From positions 2,659,501 to 2,723,500 of the forward strand of contig JAPFBL010000104.1 of NCBI GenBank assembly GCA_026182355.1: DNA of 64,000 bases. Reading direction: 5' to 3'. Every line of letters begins with the position of its first letter. The stretch's first letter is position 1. The translations under genes and the position numbers were made by a program. This DNA comes from Hermatobates lingyangjiaoensis. Lineage: Eukaryota; Arthropoda; Insecta; Hemiptera; Hermatobatidae. The notes beneath the pieces were generated by a model. The model saw only the letters and a program-made list of their open reading frames with translations, was not told the origin of the DNA and searched no databases. This document shows positions 57,661 to 64,000 of this stretch, one piece after another.

Positions 57661-58640
57661 CAAGTAGTTATACTCCTTGGTCTTACGAAAGAAGTTTGCA
57701 AGAATCTTCGTTCACGACTGTAGACGTCTAATGTGGGAGACGGGAATTCATGGACATATATGCAGCCGTAAAAAGAACAAAAAGACAATGTTCTCAGCAT
57801 GTACGAATTAGACAAGTTAAAAACGTTGGAAATCAGTTTATTAATATTCTAGACTAGGGTAATGAACAATATAAAACTATTTGTGCAGAAAAGGGGGAAA
57901 CAGCAACCGTATGCAACTAAAATGTGTACTTATAACAAATAAGTCATCCTTCCGTCATTGGATGGCGTAAAATGGTCTGAGAGTTAAAAAACATGCATTG
58001 ACTAACATTTTGGCCTGGTAATGGAGGTGTGTACCGTGTCGGGTTGATTATGCGTCAAAAATCAAATACTTGCTACAGTATATACCAAGGAGCGCAAGTG
58101 ACTGGTATGCAGTACCCAGTGAGTGTTCTCTAAGTGGTCCCGAGCAGAAGACAGAAGAGGCGCATTAGACTAATGAGAGACCTTGGCCGCCGTGAGACAT
58201 TAAAGTGATTTATGCGGCTCAGCCAGGATGATGTACGATCTAAAGCTCAGGCCAAACCAACCAGCAGCTCCCTCGAGACTCAATCAGCAAACAGCTTCTG
58301 CTTGCCACGCACTCTCTCCCATTCACAACCCCACCCCCACAGCGGCCGGCTTTAATTAAATCATTAGGCAAGCTGGTTGAACATGACACAAGCCTGGTCA
58401 TTTTACCAGCTTACAACCTTACAGTTAATGCTCAAGTAAGCCTTCTAACAGATATTATTTTAATATAAAACTACTTAGACTATCTAATATTCCTTATTGA
58501 ATTGTTATTCCATAATCACAATAGTTTCTTTCACCCCGGAATTTTTTTCATAAAGTACCCCTAAAAAAAAGTGCAATTTTGGTCTCGATATTGCTGTTTC
58601 ATTTAATTGATAGATGAACCTGGAATATGAGATTTGTTTA
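57661..58640. other. Spacer with a GC-richer part
   Basis: 58090-58360 is GC-richer (CCACCCCCACAGCGGCCGG at its end) and contains no recognisable coding domain. It could be an exon, regulatory DNA or an old repeat. Confidence 0.4.
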
Positions 58641-58659
58641 CTATAGTTCTTTTGTTCTT

Positions 58660-58830
58660 GAGAACAAAATCACAACCTCCCACGGAGCATCAGCGTTGCA
58701 GACAGGCCACGACTGCTTGGCGTCTCACATAAACAGCATCAAAGTACTCGACAGTCCTGAATGCCAACACTGTCGTCACGAGGAAATAGATGCAGGTCAC
58801 TTCAAGACCTGCTATCTCTTATGCTATAAT
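58660..58830 (+). pseudogene. LINE C-terminal fragment, copy 2 (longer)
   Basis: The plus frame reads GASALQTGHDCLASHINSIK, VLDSPECQHCRHEEIDAGHF, KTC. The TGHDCLA block followed by the C-x2-C/H-x4-C knuckle is common at the end of LINE RNase H/C-terminal regions in arthropod genomes. Homology is lost after KTC. No RT is present. Confidence 0.78.
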
Positions 58831-58984
58831 TACATATGTTTCAACCACCGAAGTTTACGCCCTCTGCATTCCAGAAAATCATCAAGAAAAATCCGCTGAG
58901 AACAAAAATATATTTAATCATATAGATGGGAGTTTGTATTCTCTAACTGACCAAGTAGCAATGGATTCCAATTAATTTTGGTAG

Positions 58985-59470
58985 TAACATTCACCAATTT
59001 TTACATGTATCACTAAAAAATAAGGTTCTACCGCCAGAACCGATATGCAAACCTCATGTGTTATATAGATATATAGACAACTACATTACTGTGTATACCA
59101 ATTAGCAATAAATCCATGCTCTAGAAACAACAGTGGAAGCAGCATTTGTCCTTGAGTTCACAAAAGAACCCTACATCAATAAAATCATTATATTTCAGGA
59201 TGTCACTATAAATGAAAACATGGATCAATATGTAACATCAGTTTATGTAAAACTTACACAAGTTAAATCTACTTGAATGTAAAAAGTTAACGTCCTTATC
59301 GACATGCAGACGGAACTGAGCCTTGTAACTTCATCAAAATAGTCTCTTTGGCTTACTGCAATAGAAATGCTAAACAAGTTTTGACTGGTAACGGATATAC
59401 TACCAAACCCTTTGACGTCATTTTAGAAAAAATATATCATCAGAAGAAGAAGCATTTCATAAGACAAAAC
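58985..59470 (+). pseudogene. PLE-1 copy: RT fragment
   Basis: PPEPICKPHVLYRYIDNYIT is the catalytic motif with the second Asp replaced by Asn. It is followed by LEFTKE, INKIIIFQDVTINENMDQYV and TSVYVKLT. In another frame come RHADGTEPCNFIKIVSLAYC, QVLTGNGYTTKPFDVILEKI and YHQKKKHFIRQN. The GIY-YIG front part is missing at 59470, where the sequence jumps to the C-terminal region. Confidence 0.82.
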
Positions 59471-60000
59471 TAACAAGAGAGATGATGGTCAACTCCATGC
59501 AAATTATTGGGAGAAAGCGACCGATTTAAATTATAATTAATGGAACCAACTGTAATTCAAGAAAAACAGCCAAGCCATAAACAGCCAACTTTGTAATGCT
59601 TATAAAAGTATTTATCTTGAAGTTGTTTTCTAACAGACCGACCCGGATTAGCCAGGTAGAAGGCGAGTTCAACCACCCTACCTTAATTCCCTGAAATGCT
59701 CTCTGATATAAGGGCGCATTCAATTTTTCTAAGTCAGCTTTAAAGTACAACTCCAGATTGTACATCTAAACTCTTTAACCCACTAATATACTCATTATTG
59801 TCGTGATGATGAATGTGGTACATTCAAAACATGTCGACTAGTAATATAGTTGATAAGCAATATTGTTTTAACGAAGAGACGAGGAAGGACTTTGAAAAAT
59901 TCGAGAAATTATGTAAGAAATAGATACAATACAAATAAAGGACATGTTTTTAAATTTTAACACGATATGTTTGAATGAAGAACTGCTACGAACTTTTTCT
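59471..60000 (+). repeat. PLE-1 C-terminal remnant and 3' tail
   Basis: REMMVNSMQIIGRKR and FSNRPTRISQVEGEFNHPTL match 915-1130. The motif at 59802-59830 (CGTGATGA, T, GAATG/CATTC, AAAAC) matches that at 1224-1251, including its AAAAC. The N-terminal remnant is at 59850-59990 (KLCKK, CLNEELLRTF). Unlike the others, it does not end at a TA run. Confidence 0.8.
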
Positions 60001-60156
60001 TCATAGTTTTATCCTTAAATGATAATTTTTATTATTTATTTAAGACATTTTTGTCGTAAGTTATTCTCTTCTCTTCGTGAGTCTCATCTTTTTGTTTCAT
60101 TTTTTCTTTCTACTTTGCTTTTATCTTCTACTCCAAGACACCTGATTTTGTCATAG

Positions 60157-60526
60157 ACACTAGACAACCAAAAAGTCACTAAAACAATTTTGCATCTATC
60201 AACAATGTTTAACTTAACACACCCGAATAAATACTATTTAAATTTGAAACCTCACTTCTATAATTAACGGTTGATTGGTCCTTTCTAATGTATGATATTT
60301 CCAGATTTTTTCTTCTATGTTCATCCATTTCATTGGCTATTAATTTTTATCTCATCAAAATCAAAATTATGGCCTTCAATTATACTAGGTGCTGCTAATG
60401 CAGTGGCATTAATTTTCTTTTTTAGACATTTCAAATTTAAATAGTATTTATTCAGGTGTGTTAAGTTAAACATTGATTAATGCAAAATTGTTTTAGTGAT
60501 TTTGTGGTTGTCTAGTGGAGTTTGAT
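60157..60526. repeat. Inverted repeat with about 97-bp arms
   Basis: Arms at about 60157-60255 and 60427-60526 are complementary (GTCACTAAAACAATTTTGCA, ATGTTTAACTTAACACACC, AAATACTATTTAAATTTGAA). The inner 170 bp is AT-rich without a frame. A MITE or PLE-derived palindrome; undecided. Confidence 0.8.
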
Positions 60527-60579
60527 TGTCTTGCTTGAAGAACTGAACTTTTCAGTTCAGTATCACGTGTTCAGTCAAG

Positions 60580-60881
60580 CTAGGCAGTTGTTGAATTCCA
60601 CAGACTATTTTTTTATTCTGTCATAATTCTATTTTTTATTACATTCATAAAATAATTTTGAATGTAATACTTAGTTTTTCTGTTTTAAAATTGTATATTT
60701 CTGTAAGTTCTCTCAGTAACCTATTGACAAAATTTCTATTATTTGAAACTAATTGCAAGTTTTATGGATGTTTAATTTCCATAAAAAGAGAAGAGGTAAT
60801 TTTAATGTAGACTTCTTATTTTAATAACTCACTGGAATTTCCAGTCAGATTTGACCGAGTCATGATTAATTTTAGTTTGGT
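60580..60881 (+). repeat. Family-E-related repeat, copy 3 (partial)
   Basis: GAATGTAATACTTAGTTTTT, CTGTTTTAAAATTGTATATT and the end GACCGAGTCATGATTAA match copies 1 and 2. The middle is different. It abuts the TA run at 60882. Confidence 0.6.
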
Positions 60882-60905
60882 ATATATATATATATATATA
60901 TATAT
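60882..60905. repeat. (TA)n microsatellite
   Basis: TA run shared by family-E (left) and family-B (right) ends. Confidence 0.95.
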
Positions 60906-61030
60906 AAAGATTTCATATAAACACGTGAAATAACAATAAATGATAAAACCACAATATGAAATGGGAAAGCAAGATAAAGAACTTTCAACCGTAACAAGCA
61001 GTCTTCCTCAGAGTCAAAAACCCAACTGAA
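60906..61030 (-). repeat. Family-B tail, single arm
   Basis: Outer CACGTGAAATAACAAT and CCACAATATGAAATGGG. Motif at 60982-61011 (minus): CTGAGGA, then AGACTG...CGGT, TGAAAG. Confidence 0.8.
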
Positions 61031-61541
61031 ACACTAGATGCAGAAAACATCTAGAGAGGGGTTGAGAAGAGTGGGAGGGAAGAGTGGTATTTTAAAAGGG
61101 TGAAAGCGCAGGAAAGGACTAATGTTCAGAAAGGGATGTTTGGGGAAACAAAGGCGTACAGTACGAAAAAGTAAAAAAACTATCCGCTAGCATAGTTGAA
61201 TCGTCTCTAATTAAATTTAATAGATCAAATATTATAAGCAAGAGTAACGGTCTCTTCAAACTTGATACTTTTGTTACGAGGGCAATAGCCTCTTCTAAGA
61301 GGGTTGAAATAGTTTTTTACTCTTTCTTACTGTGCTCCTTTGTTTCCCCAAACATCCCTTTCTGGACATTTGTCCTTTCCTGCTCCTAACATTTAGTCAG
61401 GGTTAATTATTTGAAATCACCTGTTTGGCAACGTTTCATCTTTATTCCAAGACATCCTCAGGGTCAAGGCTAGCTTCTAACACCGAACCACCGTTTTTCT
61501 ACGTACCGTAGAATAGGGTACGGGCAACATGGCGGCTGACT

Positions 61542-61668
61542 AACAGCTGAGACAGTCGGTTGGGTATCGATATCCTTACTACTATTAACAGCTGAGACAG
61601 TCGGTTGGGTATCGATATCCTTACTACTATTAACAGCTGAGACAGTCGGTTGGGTATCGATATCGATA
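61542..61668. repeat. 45-bp tandem repeat, 2.8 units
   Basis: Units AACAGCTGAGACAGTCGGTT plus GGGTATCGATATCC plus TTACTACTATT, exact in the first two. ATCGATAT is also found near the right end of the element (about 62785-62793). Confidence 0.95.
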
Positions 61669-61908
61669 TCTACTATTAATATTGGAGTCAGTCCATGTCA
61701 TTTGCGCATGTCAATATTCCACTGCAATCATTCATTTTAATTGGTCAATTATTCAAATTATCGGCAAAAACAGGAACTAAATACCTCTTCATAACCTTAC
61801 ACACTGCATGTGGTTTGCTTTGTGCCTCCTTTTTTTCCCGTTGCTTCCAAATTAGCCAGCTAATTTCTTTTTTTGGGTATGGAACGTTTAGGTTTTTTTT
61901 TTTTACAG

Positions 61909-62459
61909 AATTGAGGAATGCTAGTGCGGAACGTGTGCTTAATGTATGCATGGATCTGGGATTGATTGCGAGAGAGTATGTGTGTCCTGAATGTGGAAAT
62001 AATATGTCTCTCAAACCATGTTTGGACAAATGTGATAAATTTCAATGGTTGTGTAGGACAAATGTTGCCCCTGCCCATTATGTAAAAAGGAGTGTTCGAT
62101 CTGGTTCCTATTTTGAGCGTAGCAAGATGTCAATTAGTAACATCTTGCTATTGACTTATTTTTTGGTTCACCGCATCGAGCACAAGTTTATTATGCAAGA
62201 ATTGGGTGTTCCCTCCCATACGGTGTGTGATTGGCATAGTTTTATTAGGGAAGTATGCGTGGAAGAATGTTTCAGAATGAATGAACCTATAGGTGGAGTT
62301 GGCGTGACAGTTGAAATAGAAGAGAGTGAATTTGGAAAACGTAAATCTAACCGTGGGAGGCCAGTAGAAGGTAAACGGGTTTTTGTTGGGGTGGAAGGGG
62401 GCTCGAAAAAGTGTTTCTTCAAGGTTGTTGAAAGAAGGGATAAGGAGAGTGTCTGTTAA
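61909..62459 (+). pseudogene. Merlin/IS1595-like transposase, N-terminal two thirds
   Basis: The frame is open from 61695, but the part before 61909 looks intronic. A T-rich run ending TTTTTTACAG just before 61909 is a strong acceptor. The coding part has a zinc-ribbon-like CPECGNNMSLKPCL, with a WLCRT further on. It continues SVRSGSYFERSKMSISNILL and the helix-turn-helix-like QELGVPSHTVCDWHSFIREV. Then VTVEIEESEFGKRKSNRGRP matches the first catalytic block (consensus VEIDES.FGKRKYNRGR), with Glu in place of the catalytic Asp. VFVGVEGGSKKCFFKVVERR follows and a stop comes at 62457-62459. The second and third catalytic residues are absent, so it is truncated and probably inactive. Merlin elements move DNA and make 8-9 bp duplications. 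Confidence 0.85.
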
Positions 62460-63270
62460 ATGTTATTAGGACTTTAAGATACCTCCCAGATTAAGGGCTA
62501 TTCAAGAGGAGGAGCAACCTTTAAACCCAGAATAAGGTTAGTCATAATATCCCTTTGTGGAATCTCTTTTTTTATTTCCATTCAACAAATTTTATAATAG
62601 TATCTCGTATACACATTGTCTTTTACTATTTCATACCTCCCATCCTATTTTATAATCTTTATATTATCTTATTCTTAAGTTTTTTAATATTTCGCATTAA
62701 AGAAATTCATTTTAAATAATTTCAATCTATTTACGTTTATGACGTCATACACTTGTCAATTAGGACGTGGGACGTGATTCCAATATATCGATACACAAAC
62801 CGTCAATATGCCGGATTTATTTCAAGCCGCCTTTTACACCTCGTACCCTATTCTACATTTCTACCTTTTTCTTAGTTGGTTCGGTGTTAGAAGCTAGCCT
62901 TGACCCTGAGGATGTCTTGGAATAAAGATGAAACGTTGCCAAACAGGTGATTTCAAATAATTAACCCTGACTAAATGTTAGGAGCAGGAAAGGACAAATG
63001 TCCAGAAAGGGATGTTTGGGGAAACAAAGGAGCACAGTAAGAAAGAGTAAAAAACTATTTCAACCCTCTTAGAAGAGGCTATTGCCCTCGTAACAAAAGT
63101 ATCAAGTTTGAAGAGACCGTTACTCTTGCTTATAATATTTGATCTATTAAATTTAATTAGAGACGATTCAACTATGCTAGCGGATAGTTTTTTTACTTTT
63201 TCGTACTGTACGCCTTTGTTTCCCCAAACATCCCTTTCTGAACATTAGTCCTTTCCTGCACTTTCACCCT

Positions 63271-63360
63271 TGGAAGCTAGCCTTGACCCTGAGGATGTCT
63301 TGGAATAAAGACAAAACGTTGTTAAACAGGTGATTTCAAATAATTAACCCTGACCAAATT
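63271..63360 (+). repeat. Extra direct copy of the motif segment
   Basis: GGAAGCTAGCCTTGACCCTGA to AATTAACCCTGAC repeats 62892-62974 in direct orientation. The motif is at 63289-63317 with AAAACG for GAAACG. Confidence 0.85.
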
Positions 63361-63415
63361 CCGAGAAGAAGAAGAAGTATTTATTATTAATCGTGGTCAA
63401 GAAAACAATACCTTT

Positions 63416-63436
63416 ATATATATATATATATATATA
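63416..63436. repeat. (TA)n microsatellite
   Basis: TA run at the 3' end of the next PLE copy. Confidence 0.92.
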
Positions 63437-63714
63437 AAAAAAATAAATTCAAAACGAAGGAAACACGCAGAAAGACACAGACATAACTCACATCGATATT
63501 TCGACCATCGTCGTCATCAGGAGGTGTGAAGAGCGAAGAGTCACTTACCACCAAGCGGGAAGGGAGGGAAGGAAATGAAGAGCCAAATTAAGACGTAAAA
63601 GGAACGAGTAAAAATCATAATTATTTAAATAAAAATCAGTCTAATGAAAAAATTATAAAAAATGTGAAAAGTATATAAATATAAAGTGTATAAAATTAAT
63701 AAAGAAAAAAAAAA
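63437..63714 (-). repeat. PLE-2-like 3' tail, family F
   Basis: Continuous with the GIY-YIG frame at 63715 on the minus strand. An A/T-rich 3'UTR is followed by the motif at 63498-63520 (CTGATGA, C, GAC/GTC, GAAAT), then GTGAGT at 63491-63486 and the TA run. This assigns the family-F palindrome at 33.2 kb to a PLE with a GIY-YIG domain. Confidence 0.88.
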
Positions 63715-64000
63715 TTATCGGTTGAGGTTGAGTCCAGGGGAAGAGCGAGCATTAAGTAAGCATATGTATGCTTCCTCTGAAGCTCTTAGGGTAACTTTAT
63801 TATTGGATTCGGGGATCTGTTTCAGGATCTGAACCCTGAAACAGTCATTGAAACTGAGACCATGCGAGTTCGCATGGATGGCTACAGGATAGTTACTGCG
63901 TTGACCGACTGAAGCCCTATGACCATTCATACGAAGGCTCAACTTATTGGAAGTTAAGCCAACGTAAAAGGAGTCACACTGAGTGCAATCCAGTCGGTAA
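63715..64000 (-). CDS. GIY-YIG endonuclease domain of a PLE-2-like element (partial, runs off the window)
   Basis: Open frame of 95 codons from the window edge to TAA (63717-63715). It reads YRLDCTQCDSFYVGLTSNKL (C-x2-C, FYVG), then SLRMNGHRASVGQR, YPVAIHANSHGLSFNDCFRV and RASEEAYICLLNARSSPGLN. Length and end match the PLE-2 domain at 14.1 kb. The RT part would lie beyond base 64000. No break is seen in this part, so the copy may be the youngest PLE in the window. Confidence 0.9.
   Translation of the reverse strand, partial: YRLDCTQCDSFYVGLTSNKLSLRMNGHRASVGQRSNYPVAIHANSHGLSFNDCFRVQILKQIPESNNKVTLRASEEAYICLLNARSSPGLNLNR

Larger units (their letters stand above)
61098..63270. mobile_element. 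Composite: Merlin-type transposase inside about 400-bp inverted repeats
   Basis: Arms at about 61098-61507 and 62857-63270 are nearly exact inverted copies. Each arm is itself partly palindromic: GCAGGAAAGGAC...GATGTTTGGGGAAACAAAGG occurs near both edges of the arm in opposite directions. Each arm also carries the hairpin motif (61433-61461 minus; 62906-62934 plus: CTGAGGA, T, GTCTT/AAGAT, GAAACG). Between them an inner inverted pair GTAGAATAGGGTACG (61508-61522; 62842-62856) bounds the transposase region of about 1.35 kb. Either Merlin has captured PLE-like arms, or it jumped into the centre of a PLE-tail palindrome. Confidence 0.82.

Noticed and set aside
61695..61905. Residues before the Merlin acceptor as part of the transposase
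   Set aside because: Composition is AT/T-rich, ends in a strong polypyrimidine-AG, and does not match the family N-terminus; more likely intron or non-coding.

Overview
This window looks like nuclear DNA from an invertebrate animal, most likely an arthropod. It is strongly AT-rich with no operons or bacterial signals. It holds spliceosomal exons, long introns, microsatellites and many decayed transposons: Penelope-like elements (PLEs), Tc1 and mariner, Merlin, a hAT-type MITE, tRNA-derived SINEs and a LINE fragment. The arthropod guess rests on the style of the LINE and Tc1 pieces and the DPP-type exon; it is an inference and no species can be named.

Host gene: only one is recognised, a DPP6/DPP10-type (dipeptidyl-peptidase-like, type II membrane) protein on the minus strand. 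A transmembrane exon lies at 25391-25702. A candidate 18-base microexon with perfect splice signals lies at 42544-42561. The roughly 16.8 kb between them would be one intron. Other exons were not found, so much of the window may be intron.

Layout: 0-1.4 kb PLE-1 3' end; 1.6-3.2 kb Tc1 element with 33-bp terminal repeats; 3.2-4.3 kb PLE tails and PLE-2; 6.5 kb SINE; 7-8.6 kb palindromic PLE tails; 8.9-10 kb PLE-3; 12-14.6 kb the longest PLE-2 copy; 15.6-18.9 kb long noncoding repeat R1; 19.7-20.7 kb PLE tails; 21.7 kb tRNA-Arg-like sequence; 22.3-23.1 kb 26-bp minisatellite; 24.5 kb hAT MITE; 25.4 kb DPP exon; 27-28.6 kb PLE-2 5' part; 30.4-36 kb dense PLE material; 37.5-38.5 kb TIR element; 44.2-46.8 kb inverted R1 copy; 49.2-49.6 kb mariner relic; 52 kb second SINE; 55-57 kb PLE tails and PLE-2; 57.5 and 58.7 kb duplicated LINE zinc-finger fragment; 59-60 kb PLE-1; 61-63.3 kb Merlin transposase between nested inverted repeats; 63.4-64 kb PLE-2 3' end.

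The unifying theme is the PLE 3' region. About thirty copies of a short motif (CTGANGA, one base, a hairpin with changing stem, then GAAA) recur downstream of GIY-YIG endonuclease domains and in coding-free tails. In many copies a GT(A/G)AGT splice-donor hexamer follows. The tails end at (TA)n tracts and are often joined as palindromes. This suggests several PLE families, and short derivatives of them, that share a ribozyme- or intron-like 5'/3' control segment and favour (TA)n sites. The motif resembles a hammerhead core but departs from it, so catalysis is not claimed.
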